A DNA stretch of 64,000 nucleotides. It comes from Allodiplogaster sudhausi (taxonomy: Eukaryota > Nematoda > Chromadorea > Rhabditida > Diplogasteridae). Positions 1 to 10,959 of the stretch are shown here, one piece after another (position 1 is the stretch's first letter; every line of letters begins with the position of its first letter). Location: contig CALZFC010000289.1 of NCBI GenBank assembly GCA_945643635.1, positions 587,501 through 651,500 of the forward strand, written 5' to 3'. Made by a program: the position numbers and the translations under genes. The notes below the pieces were generated by a model. The model saw nothing but the letters and a program-made list of their open reading frames with translations. It was not told where the DNA came from and ran no database searches.

Positions 1-167
1 AGACTAACTCATACACACGTCACATCGTACGCTTTTCGTGCTTGTTAGTTTGTGTTGGTTTGAGAATGTTGTCTGCCTCCATTGTTGACATACCGAGTGC
101 ATCCATCCCACGCGTCTTCCACGCACCCTCATGCCAATGTCGTAACAATTATAATCAGAAAATCAAA

Positions 168-170
168 CAC

Positions 171-230
<60 letters not shown>

Positions 231-290
231 TTTCTCTCTCTCTCTCTTTCTCTCTCTCTCTTTCACACTCTCTCTCTTTCACACTCTCGC
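168..290. repeat. (CT)n microsatellite
   Basis: This is a nearly pure run of CT dinucleotides with occasional TTT interruptions. Open frames across it encode only Leu/Ser repeats and are not taken as genes. Confidence 0.95.
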
Positions 291-299
291 TTGCACTCT

Positions 300-1509
300 T
301 TTCCAGACCCGGATGCGCCCTCTCGAGCTAACCCCAGTAATCGCGAGATCCTACAATGGCTGGTTGTGAATGTCCCCGGTTCTGGCATCTCTGCCGGTGA
401 TGTCATCTCAGCTGTCGACGTGGACAGGAGTTTGAGACATTCGAAGAGATTGACCAAATACATCCAACCTTTTGTTTTATCGATCAAAGATTCTGCATAT
501 AAAATAAGAGAAAACAAGAGAGAAGATTTGTCTGTACAAGCGAATTGACATGGCTATCGTAAAATGAAGTTTAAATATAGTACAGAAGGACGATATAAAA
601 AACACTTCAGCTCGTTTTTAGCTTTTTTCTAAATTCAAGTCTCATTTTTCAGATCATTTCCCTGTTTTGCCTATCGTTCTGCCTTGGTACATGTGCGTGA
701 CACATATGTATGTATGTATGTACCAAGTGTGTGACACCATGCGACGCTTTGAACATTAAATGTTCATTCTAAGGCCGAAGCTGTAATAAAGAATAAAACC
801 AGTGTAAGCAGCCATCATTTATTTTCTTCACGAGCATGGCTGATGTTTCCTTCCAATATTTTTGTCTGAAATATTCCAAATACTTCGCTCAAATGCGATG
901 AAAATAAAATACGTAATCCACTTTTTTTCCAAAGCGCCAGTAGAACACCGGTGAATGTCCGCAACGGTGAAGGAGTAAAACATCCCCAAAATCAGCACAT
1001 ATTCAAAGCAGGAGGCAAAGTGGTCTTTGCCTGTATGCAATTTGTCATGAAAAAGCGGCCATTTGATGGATAGAAATTCGATAGTTATTGAGTCCATTTG
1101 TAGAAAAGATGCTAGAATATCGTTCCATATTTACTCGAGTATGGTCCTCCTTACCAATTATAGCTAGCTAAAGACCGAGAATGTGCAGGACACTTTACCT
1201 GACTCGCTTTTATAAGATGCAGATTATCTCATCCTGAACGTCTACAAAACGAGCACCTAAAACCCTTGTCAATTCGGCGAGAGATCATTGATTTATATGT
1301 CGTCCTTAAGGTTGTAAAGGGAATAAATGATATCCAGGCTGACCAGATCTTTCACGTTCATACTGTTCTATTATTGTTATACATGCTAGCCAGATAAACG
1401 ATATATGTATATTTTATCTTGTTGACATTAAAGGGCGATCAAAGTCCAAAACTCTTTTTAGCGATTCAGCTGTGTTGTTTGGTCGATCGGCCGCAGCAAT
1501 TAGGCCGTT
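300..1509. repeat. Duplicated 3'-flank block of the TSP1 array
   Basis: No gene is visible here. Much of the sequence (about 580-1420) reads in parallel with 20430-21300, including the shared phrase TGAACATTGAATGTTTATTC and the segment before the terminal exon of copy D. Related pieces recur near 5.6-6.0, 25.5-25.9, 40.5-41.3 and 52.8-53.2 kb. It is therefore the downstream flank of the tandemly duplicated TSP1 genes, not a separate locus. Confidence 0.7.
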
Positions 1510-1811
1510 CTAACACGCTTGATATTCAATCGCTGGACCGCTGCAAAAAAAGAAGTAACGCTGTTCATTTCATCTGAAAGAATTTTTTTTGCTGGACAAA
1601 TACTAACTAGGCTGAATTTTTAAATATATTTTAACATTACAGATCAAAGTTCAGAAATTTTGAGGATGATTGTAAACATAAATGGTGAAACAACAAATTC
1701 AGCCACGCAGACCGAAATCGCTGTATTTACAAGGTGTGTATGATTCAGGTGAATCCACTCCAACAACTTAAACTTTAAAAACCTGAGGACGAACAAATCT
1801 GAGAGGAATCC

Positions 1812-2561
1812 GTGGTTGGCGCTGCGCGCGCTGACGCTATTTGGGTTCCGGCTTTTGCACTTAGTACAGGATTTTCCCCCTTTACCTATAACTCAACCCG
1901 CTGAGTTCCGTATAGTTTTGCTCCGTGGACCCTAAGTTGCGATCTTGTGGTCAATCTTCATGTCACGTCGAGCTGATTCCAACGCGCTATCGTAGGGGTC
2001 TGTGCGACCCCTGGGGGCCGAGATACAGACCCCCTGTTTGTTAAACTTTTCGTCGTGAAACGCCTCAAATTACTCGAAGTCCAGGCCCTTACAAGAGAGA
2101 AATGCCCTCTGGGGCCCTTCCCTAAGGCGTTTAGATCAAAGTTGTTCCTCACCCCTTGGGTAACCCAATTACCCACCTAATTTGCATAAATTTGCATATT
2201 TGGGGGAATTGCTTAGGAAAGTCTGGGTAAGAAATTTTTCAACCTAATTTGCATAAATTTACATATTTCGGTGACTTCTAGTGCAAAGTCTGTTGAAGAA
2301 ATTTTTCAACCAAAATTGCATAAATTTACATATTGGGCACTTGTTCAGGAAATCAAAAGCTAGTATTAGTGCCCTCTACGGCCCCAGGGTTAAAGTCAAA
2401 AATTTATTATTAGGTTTTTTTTTACAAATCTCATAAAAACCTATTTATTGCGCAAGCCTATCTTAAAGAAATAAAGCGTAACACCGTGTAATGTATAACA
2501 CTATTGTAGGCGTAGAAAATTTTTTAATGACTTTTTCAAAGTCTAATAAAACTTATGAAAC
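1812..2561. repeat. Unclassified insertion in intron 7 of copy A, with tandem repeats
   Basis: Compared with the same intron in copies D and E, this sequence is extra. At 2170-2340 it contains about three diverged 65-75 bp tandem units, each holding AATTTGCATAAATTT or a close variant followed by TTTTTCAACC-like text. The rest (1812-2150) is GC-richer and unrecognised. No credible coding region is seen. Confidence 0.6.
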
Positions 2562-3148
2562 CCTCGTTTTCCCATGCTTCCGGGTGTTTAATAATGATCT
2601 TTTCTTCACGCTATGAGGCGTGAATGAAAATAAAGTTCTATTAGGCTTCCGCCTCGTACACCAGAACTTAATACTAAATTTCAAGTAGAAAAACACTACC
2701 ATTAAGAGGCAGAAGTCCAATAAAATCTTCGAAATTCCCATAGTACTAAGAAATTTGAAAAATCCAAATAGGGTTGCGTGAGAAGACGTAGGCTAGGCGT
2801 GTATAACTCTAGCTTAGCCTAACTGATACTTTTCTTGCTTAGAGTAGTGATAACTACTATTCTTGCTTAGTGTGGGGACCACTAGAACTAAAATCCCCGC
2901 TCGAACACTACCCAATTTTGATTATTCAAATTTCTTAGTACTATGGGAATTTCGAAGATTTTATTGGACTTCTGCCTCTTAATGGTAGTGTTTTTCTTCT
3001 TGACTGAAAGAAGGGTAGTGTTTTTCTACTTGAAATTTAGTATTAAGTTCTGGTGTCCGAGGCGGAAAATAGAACTTTACTTTCATTCACGCCTCAAAGC
3101 GTGAAGAAAAGATCATTATTAAACCCCCGGAAGCATGGGAAAACGAGG
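2562..3148. mobile_element. Foldback MITE, 587 bp
   Basis: The ends are long near-perfect inverted repeats. CCTCGTTTTCCCATGCTTCC on the left is mirrored at the right end, and the arms continue for about 200 bp through AAGTTCTGGTG and GGAATTTCGAAGATTTTATT. The right arm has a ~25-bp internal duplication (GGGTAGTGTTTTTCT). Open frames inside are by-products of the palindrome. It lies within intron 7 of copy A. The superfamily is unknown because no clear target duplication was found. Confidence 0.85.
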
Positions 3149-4862
3149 TACTTGTTATCTTTCAGAAAGACGAAATATTCTAGTAGCTAATTTAACAAGC
3201 AATAAAAATGAAAAGAACCGACGTACTTGCACGGGCAGTTGTAGCCGACGCCCTGGCATGATCGCGTTCTGTTTCGTTTGCTATGTTCGCATGGATGCCA
3301 CGTGCGCCACTCGTTCCAAAAGGTGCTGCTGCCTGCACATCAAAATAACATATTACTGTAAGGTTATGGTGACATCAAGTTTTTTAGCTACTCCAAAAAG
3401 GAGTCGTAATAAGTTTAAAATCGTACAAAGTTCGCTATAGTACTCCTTTAATGATCATTTAACATAGAGTAATACTTTTCCAATTCTCCTGATCATGGAG
3501 TTTCCTTTTTTTAAATTGAATACAGCCTCACCTTTAATTTATGTGGAAATTCGAGTATTCAATCGTGGGTCTTCGTCTTTTTCAGTTGTAAAAGTCAGTT
3601 ATATCTCGCGGGAAGGGAAATAGCTATTGTAGATTTAAGTAACCCACCTATTTTGCACACTCTAAGCGGGAATACTACAGTAAAGCGACGCGTACTTGCA
3701 GGCAGCAGCCGTCTGGGCTCTCTTGCGGAATGTTAATGGCGCCTTCGATGCACACGAACTGATTGGTGTTATAGTTGATGGCCTTGTCGCTGCGTCCTGC
3801 AATTGGCAGACTCATCCGTCCGTTAATTGATTTAATTTCCATTGGTTTTGTCTATCTAGTTTTTTCTTTCTTTGTATGTAACGACTACAACTGTAACATC
3901 TTGTTGTAAGATGATGACCGAACCGGCCGAAACGCCGCAGCAAGTCTCGCGCGGATACGGACAGAGTCCGAACTCGCATGGAGCAGTCCGTTGTTCGGGT
4001 CCACTTAAATTAGATTTAAAAGTGCGTGAACACGGATTAAAACTTATTTTTTAAAGATAAAAAGATATATTTTTTTTAAAGATTATGCTGCGAATGGTAA
4101 ATACGACCAACTTCGGAGTGATTGTTGAGACAAGTTTACCAGCATGGACAGCCGTCGACAATGGAGTGGCACTTGCGAGTCTGTTGCGCCATCGCGCAGT
4201 TGCCACAGTAGTCGCGGCAGGCTCCATGCGCTGACCACTCGGACCTGCCAGATGGAGTTAGGAAGCTGGTGGTGAGGCTATTCGTTACAACCAAGGGAAA
4301 AAACCGTCATTTCCAAAATACGAACCAAATACCGTTGACCGGGCAGCAGCGGACAGTCGGGCGGTCGCATCGTGGCGGAGGGGGAGGAGGGGGAGTGGGA
4401 GGAGGGGTTGGAGGTGGTGGAGGAAGGCGCGTAGTAGTCGGAGAAGATGGCGGAGGAGGCGGAGGACGTGTCTAAAAACAAAAAAAAATATATATATTTG
4501 TTGTATATATGCAATAGTGAGTTTTTGGCTCCATTAAAGTATTACTGTAAAAGCTTGAAGAAATTTGATGATACTAGTACCGTAGTCGTGGTCGGTGGTG
4601 CATTGCAATTTTGATAATTGTACGGAAGCTTTGGCTGAGAAGTCAGCCAGAAGACACCGCAGACATCTTGTGACTTGCCGCATTTCTCTTTACAAGAAAG
4701 AACAATTCATTCCCGCCCGAATCTTTTCTTGATTAATTTTTATTCGATTTTCTTTAATTGGATGAACATTCTGATATCGTTAAAATAACCTCGACACATG
4801 CCCATGTAAAACTCAGCTTCGAGGTGACCAAGAAGAGTGAAGACGAATATAACAGACTGCAT

Positions 4863-6218
4863 AGTTGCTATTTTTCCATCTTATTTAAATATGTGTCTGA
4901 AAGAACTGCAAGCTTATCAATATGAACATAATATTCAATATACCCTCCAACGCATTTAGGTTAGATGTTTATCCATTTTTTTATTGAAAAAAAATTAAAA
5001 ATTATTTCTATTGAGCTATCGCAATACCTCTATTAGGCAATTAAAATGGAAGAGAAGCTTCAACGAAAGAAACGCTTGCCGAATTTGGCTCCGATCTGAG
5101 GCTTAATAGCAATGAGAAAAGGAGCATAACCCTAGCCAAGATTGAGCACGACGATGTCACGATGGATTCCAGCAAGAGGAAAGGAAGATAAAATGGGGCA
5201 TTCAGTAGCGAGCGAAATGATCAACAACCGAGCAATGCTATGTGTATATTATTTGATGGTGGTCGGGAAGGCGCCAGTAAAAATATAATGTCTCAATCAT
5301 TAGCCTGGAGCGAGCTCGCTAAGCGCTATTACAACAAAGATTCCTTCCATTGCCTGTCGATCACTAAAGGCCTTCGAAATGCCGTCATTGTACATGAAGG
5401 CACGCGGAATCCGGGGGCTGACTTCTTCATGAGGTATATCCTCTATGTAGTTGTCGATAGTTAACTTCCAATATGCCGTGACTTTTTTTTCTTTGAAGGG
5501 GCCCTCAACGAACCCACGAACATAGCAACTTGATCTAGTTCTTCTTTTGGAAGCGCGTTCTGTTGTGCTTGCCAAATGGTAAACCTTACGTCATGATCGA
5601 CTATCTCTTTGTCTTAGCAGCTAATTAGAAAGAAATCCAACTATAACGTACGTTGGAAGTCGACTGTTGAGATGGATCGGAAAAACATACAAAGAAGTTG
5701 GGCAAATACATGCTACCTCTCCTTTTTTGTCGATCAAAGTTTCTTCATATGATTTGAGCATATAAAAGAGTTTCGCCATTTGAACAAGCGATTTTATAAT
5801 CATTCTGTTGTGATACTTCGAGATGGTATGAACATTGAATGTTTATTCCGAAGACGAGCAGCTATAATGAAGAGTAAAAGCAGCGCAAGGGGTCAAAGTG
5901 ATTTTTCTTCATGTTAATGGCTTGCTGTTCCCTTCGTATATTTCTGTGTGAAACTTTCAAGAACTTTACTCATTTTCAGCCAATTTTGATTCTTTATGAA
6001 CTATCACAAAAATCACGTTGCTTACGAAAACGTCGGATCTTTGATCGAACTGCTGCAGCAATTGTAGATGCGTCGCTAGCCCTTCTAGCAGGCTAGCCAA
6101 TGAAATTTTTTTATTATACTGAAAAATATTTATCCTAATAGAGCCTTTTCTTTTCGGCAGTATAAAGACAAAAATCAGCCTAGCAAATCCGAAATCGCAT
6201 TGTACACAACGAGTTATG
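4863..6218. other. Intergenic DNA between copies A and B
   Basis: No gene is seen. The left part is the upstream flank of copy A, with a degraded TATA-like block near 5100 (GGCTTAATAGC). The right part is the downstream flank of copy B. At 6085-6094 it retains only the last ten bases of a TSP1 terminal exon (stop codon preceded by Ala-Cys codons); the rest of that exon and its splice acceptor are gone. Confidence 0.65.
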
Positions 6219-6307
6219 CATATATGACGCTGCCAACTAAAAAATCCGCGTTTTTTGAGTTTTGACGTGTTTTGTGGGATTTTTGCAGCGTCTGCAAAAA
6301 TATACAT
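6219..6307 (+). repeat. Left terminal inverted repeat of the 8.7-kb transposon
   Basis: It begins CATATATGACGCTGCCAAC and continues through CTAAAAAATCCGCG and TTTTTGCAGCGTCTGCAAAA. The reverse complement at 14823-14911 differs at only a few positions. Confidence 0.9.
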
Positions 6308-6334
6308 CTACTAAACTGCATATTTTTTTGTTCA

Positions 6335-6780
6335 ACTTTATACGCGTACAAACGTGAGCAAATAAAAATGCGCATAAATATATGCGTACAAACGTTCACA
6401 GAAAATATTCTGAAATATGAGCACGAATATACGCGTACAATAGTGTGCAAAAAAAATTGAGCAGGAAAATACGTGTACATAAATGCTCAAGAATTTTGGA
6501 CAGGAAAGTACGCGTAGAAAAGTGCTCAGTATTTTTGAGCAAAAAAGTACACGTAGAAAAGTGCTCAGAAGTTTTGAGCAAAAAAGGACGCGTACAAAAG
6601 TGCTCAGTATTTTTGCACAAAAAAGTACGCGTACAAAAGTGCTCAACATTTTTGCGCACAAAACCACGTGTACAATAGTGCTCAAAATTTTTGCACAAAA
6701 AAGTACGCATACAAAAGTGCTCAAAATTTCTTTGCAAAAAAGGACGCGTATAAAATTGCTCACATTTTTTTGGCAAAAAA
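6335..6780. repeat. Left subterminal iteron array
   Basis: About eleven units of ~39-40 bp are present. Each contains a variant of TACGCGTACAAAAGTGCTCA followed by ATTTTTGCACAAAAAA. The conserved centre is the palindrome ACGCGT. Arrays like this commonly bind transposase or an accessory protein; that role is inferred. Open frames on both strands here are repeat artefacts. Confidence 0.9.
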
Positions 6781-7006
6781 ACCCAGATGAGATTCAATGA
6801 GCTGGAATGAATAATGCCGTCAAAAAGAATACTTCGAAAATGAAATAAAATTCACAGGAGTGAAAACAAAAACAATTGAAAATGATTTAAATTCACAAGA
6901 ATAGGAACAGAAGCACCTGACAATGCTTTAAATACGTAGGAAATTATCAAAAAAGGCCAAAACTAGTACAGGACACCAAGTCAATTAAACCATTACTTTG
7001 CATTGA

Positions 7007-10000
7007 TCATGAAACAGATGCCGACGCGTTTTCTTTGTCTCCTGATCCACTTTCTGAGTCCATGTCCATATCGAACTCGTCTTCTTCTTCATTCCGCGTG
7101 TCTTCAAGATGGTTGAGATATGCCTCCTCAAATGGCGGAACTTCCTTTGCAACAATTGCGATCGTCTCAGAAGCAGGAATGAGCGGAAGACATTCTAAAA
7201 TTTTATTTTAAAATTGTTATCTTTGCAAGTGAACGGCAAATTCCTTATGGGATCTGAACCTAAGTTATAGAACTTACACTTGAAGACGTCGACCGAGTTT
7301 GAGTATGCCACCTCAGGACTTCGATTTTCAGAGTTCTCAGCTTCTCCATTGCTCTCTCGCAGCAACCTCAGCGCATGCGACATTTCTTCCTAAACATTTC
7401 AAATGATACTGATATAAACGAGGTAAAAAAAGTAAAAGCAAAATATGGAATAAATAATGCAACTCACAGCGCTTAAGATGTCTTCTCGAATATCAGCAAC
7501 GCGAGCTATGTCACTCAAGCTCAGTGGACTTCCGCCTACCTTCACAAGTAGATGAACATCGACTGCCAGCGTCTCGAAGATTGAATCTACAGGCAATTAT
7601 TTTAAATTCGAATGCGACGACAACTGTAATTAGAGTAATTTCATCGCAATAACGGTGAACTATGAACAAAAAATAACACCTTTTGATCTGCGAGGCAATT
7701 TGATCACGAAGCGATGGGGAAGAGCGAGCCGAAGCTTCGTCTCGAGCAATATCTTGAAGCTTCTCTCCGGTTGCCCCACAAATATAATGACACACGCTCG
7801 CCGCTTCAGAGTTTTCTCGAGGAATGAACTGTCACCCTGGAAAAGGAAGGGCACATGTGCTACAAGTTTTCGTCTTTTAACAAAACACTACAAAAAGATG
7901 TAATAAGATTTGGACAAACTTTTTCCAACCAAGTTTTGTCATAATTTACTATTTAACAAAAAAATATGTACCGAATCTGAGATCATTAGAAAGTGAGGTG
8001 CTTCATCGGAGTTGCTTATCGTGATGAATTTCGCACTCTTGTGAGTAAGCCTCTTCAGATGGCGCTGCCGAATCTCATCAGGCTTCAGTGGTTGTCGCCT
8101 TGGAACACGGAGAATTTTCCTAAATTGTAAATATCTGGTGTGGCCGAACTGAAATACCTGTTGCCTAGTTGCTTAAATACCAGTTAAATTAGTTTATCGA
8201 ATTAGATGTAAAAAAAAATAATCACGCAATTCTTACTGTAGCGCTTGATATAAAGCGACATTTGCCTGCAGACCGTGCAAAATTCGAACCGCAGTCACAC
8301 GTTCAACATCGCGCTCTAAGAGCACTTGCAAGGCGGACGGAACAACACGAAGTAAATCCTGAAAGTTGGTAACAACAACTCAACAATTGATAATCTTGAT
8401 AAGATTCAATTGGAAGCAGAACTGCATACCCTATGAAACTGCATCGGAGTGAGCTTGCCGGCCGCGAGGGAAGAGAGAAGTCCTTTGACGCGCTCTCTAT
8501 TCTTCGAATATTTGGCGATCACTAGCTTCCATTGGCGTACAGTGTTCACTTGATCCAACCGCCTCGCCTAAATTTAATTGTTTTCATAAGCATGTACATT
8601 TAACAAAAGCACTTTCACATGCAATAGAATTGGCGCACGAATATAGTATAAAAAAAACATAAACAGATTCTTATTCCTACAGTATCCATATTTTACCATT
8701 CTTTTAACGAATAAACTCATTGTGAGGTTTTTGCTAATTGTAAGTTATGCCCATCACCACTGTTTCCACTATTCATTTCCAAGAGACGAAAAACTAGAAT
8801 TACTCACCGAGACATCTTGCACAATCGTCCATGCATCGTGGTCCAGAGCAACTAAACAGACTATCGGTGATGTGGGGTATGTTTCCTCGTTTCAGAAGGA
8901 GATGAACCTAAAAGTTACGCCAGTTCTTGAAATCAAACAAATAATTTTATATATATATAGAACCAAAAAATATGAGAAATAAAAAGCACCATGTCTCCCA
9001 GTCGCTTCTTTGAAATGGCAACTCCGCTAGAATCGTCCAAGCCGAGCATCGATATCAACTTACGGGCATGAGTTGCCTGATCAAAGTGATTTTTTAGTCT
9101 ATTATTATGATATCCAAACATTACCACTAAGCTTTAGTTGAGCAATGCGGTATTCATAATACTTTTTCTTTGTTCGAAATATACGAAACAATTGCTTAAT
9201 CTTATATGCCAAACAATGCTTATGGTGTCTAAGCACACGAACCTTTTCAATTACGGTATAGGGCAGTCTTGTATCTTCTGAAGAAACAGTCATCAGAGCG
9301 GCCGCTTGTCGAGAAAGTTGCTCGTTCTGGCACTTGAGCTAAAAGTTAAGAAGATGTTAACAGAATTATGGTATCTACAAGGTGTAAGGTAAAACATGCA
9401 ATTAATTCAGCAATTTGGAAAGGAATGTAAAAAGTTGCTGACTTTGCCAGAAAAGAAAGGTGGCTTGTTCAGCTGCTGGCACTCCTCATTCAGCTGCACA
9501 AGCGCACGTATTCTGTGCTGACCGTTCAATACAACGTACCTAAAAGTTGTTTTAAGTCCGCGTATCAAATCGCAATAACAAAGAATTAAATAAAGAAAAA
9601 AGGAATGAACATATTAGTAGCATAGTCAATGCGTTCCGGAAAATTATATCAACAAAACATACCTTCCATTCTCAAGAGTTACTGTTGGTCTGCAAGAGCA
9701 GATAAGCATGCAGCCTGAAGTGAACAACTCCTTCATCTTGTTGACATGCGTCTGCTTAACACTTCGAAGGACACCGATGATGTTGAGTTCATCGAGGGAC
9801 AACTGAGCAAGAAGGTTATAAACCTTCTCTTAGTAAAAGAGATAGCTTTCATAAAAATAAAAAGATTTGAAGAGCTATTCGTGATCATCGCAGATTTATA
9901 ACAAACGTATTGAAGAGCGGCTACATCAGTATAAGTACTTTGATTCGATTTCAAAACAATGTTCAACTTCATGTCATTGTCACTTGATTTGATTGCAAAT

Positions 10001-10674
10001 TTCAAACTTCAACAAATTCTCTGCCGGCTCGTCTCCATTCTTCGATTTTGGCAGCAGCATCTTCACTACGGATAGCAGCATTCGCCACCTTTTCTGCTAA
10101 TGGCCTCTTCCGACGGTGAATTTGTATATCCTGAAAATTGAACGACTTTAAGCAAAGGGCAAAGGTAATAGTGCATTAATCTTAGACATAATAAACTACT
10201 GCATGATGTATCTCCATCTTCGACATAATAAACTTCTGCATGATATATCAAATAAAAACCACTTGCACACAATTTGGTAGGAGCTTTTTCTTTGCACTAA
10301 CAAGGCAAAACAGTAAAAATTCAAATTCAAAATGAAAAGAAAACCTTTGCAGCTTTGCCAGAGTTCGGGTTCGTAAGAACAGAGGTCGCCTGACGTACAA
10401 CAGCAGGTCGTGCATCTTCGTTGCTGCCCTGCGACTCTGATTCGATCTAAGCATCAACCAATTGCAATAGAATTTTTATGGTATGACCTATTCCAACTAA
10501 ACTCAAAGTGCTTAAACATCTGTAGGAATATTCTCTCAAGAAGTTGTTAAGGTAAAATTCAGAGAAAAAAAACACACACACATCCGAAAGCTCGCTGCGA
10601 CGCCTTCTCTTATGACCTCTCTGTTCGGGAGATCTCGAGCTCTGAGAGTCCGGTACGATCTCGACTAAACTCAT
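7007..10674 (-). CDS. ParB-like (GQHR) domain protein of the 8.7-kb transposon
   Basis: About fifteen exons give a protein of roughly 610 residues. The N-terminus is basic, with an HKRRRR nuclear-localisation-like run, followed by a charged helical stretch. Next comes a segment reading LDELNIIGVLRSVKQTHVNK, then YVVLNGQHRIRALVQLNEE, which spans a splice junction and has GQHR at 9512-9523. This order (a promoter-like strand, VxxxHVxxM, then xVLNGQHRxxAL) is the hallmark of the ParB/Srx-like fold, known in plasmid partition proteins, nucleases and CTPases. The remaining ~400 residues are helical and unrecognised. The C-terminus is acidic (NEEEDEFDMDMDSESGSG) and ends at the TGA at 7007-7009. 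The gene is divergent from the candidate transposase and 285 bp away. A DNA-binding or accessory role in transposition is inferred. Several exon joints around 8.9-9.3 kb are approximate. Confidence 0.7.
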
Positions 10675-10959
10675 CTCTGAAAGAATACAAATCACAGTCA
10701 AAAGAAAACGAAATGAATGTGAACCAAGTAAAAAGAAGAATAATCATTAAAAATGAATTTATAGTGTACTCAAATGTCTACTGTCCTTCGTGAATAGAAC
10801 GTACTCTGAATTGAAGTGAACTCTGTTACAAACTGTACTGCAAATCTTAAATTAAACCTGCGCCAGAAGTTTTCATCCTGCTTGTATTTTTTATAGTTTG
10901 TTGTTCCTTGTTTCATGCAATATTGTTAAATATTCCTTTTCTAGCCGATAGCTCGTTAA
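10675..10959. promoter_or_regulatory. Divergent promoter region between the two transposon genes
   Basis: This 285-bp AT-rich gap separates the two start codons. A shared bidirectional promoter is inferred from the arrangement; no specific motif was recognised. Confidence 0.4.

Larger units (their letters stand above)
1510..4862 (-). pseudogene. TSP1-array copy A: secreted two-TSP1 protein gene, frameshifted
   Basis: Eight exons matching intact copy D can be followed on the minus strand: signal peptide near 4862, a first Cys-rich exon near 4610-4690, a Pro-rich exon ending CCPVNGIW (about 4330-4475), TSP1-1 (about 4140-4245), a CC exon (about 3930-4005), exon 6 at 3696-3796, TSP1-2 (about 3222-3325) and the last exon at 1510-1540 (CNGPAIEYQAC, stop). 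Exon 6 is 101 nt, whereas the intact copies have 108, 99 and 102. One base is missing just before the splice donor, where the others read CTGCCAA. The frame is therefore lost before TSP1-2. The usual first ATG is followed by a stop after three codons, so a start at the inner ATG (4862) is assumed. Intron 7 has swollen to about 1.7 kb with repeat insertions. I infer a recent pseudogene; a single-base sequencing error could also produce the frameshift. Confidence 0.75.

Noticed and set aside
42..548. Open frames across the CT microsatellite
   Set aside because: The residues are mainly Leu/Ser repeats from the dinucleotide run. No start context, domain or splice signal supports a gene.
2553..2741. 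62-residue frame in the foldback MITE
   Set aside because: It lies within one inverted arm and has no recognisable domain.
6338..6797. Long frames on both strands in the left iteron array
   Set aside because: The peptides are periodic (for example ILSTFVRVLFCAK repeated) because the DNA is a ~39-bp tandem repeat. Frames exist on both strands equally.
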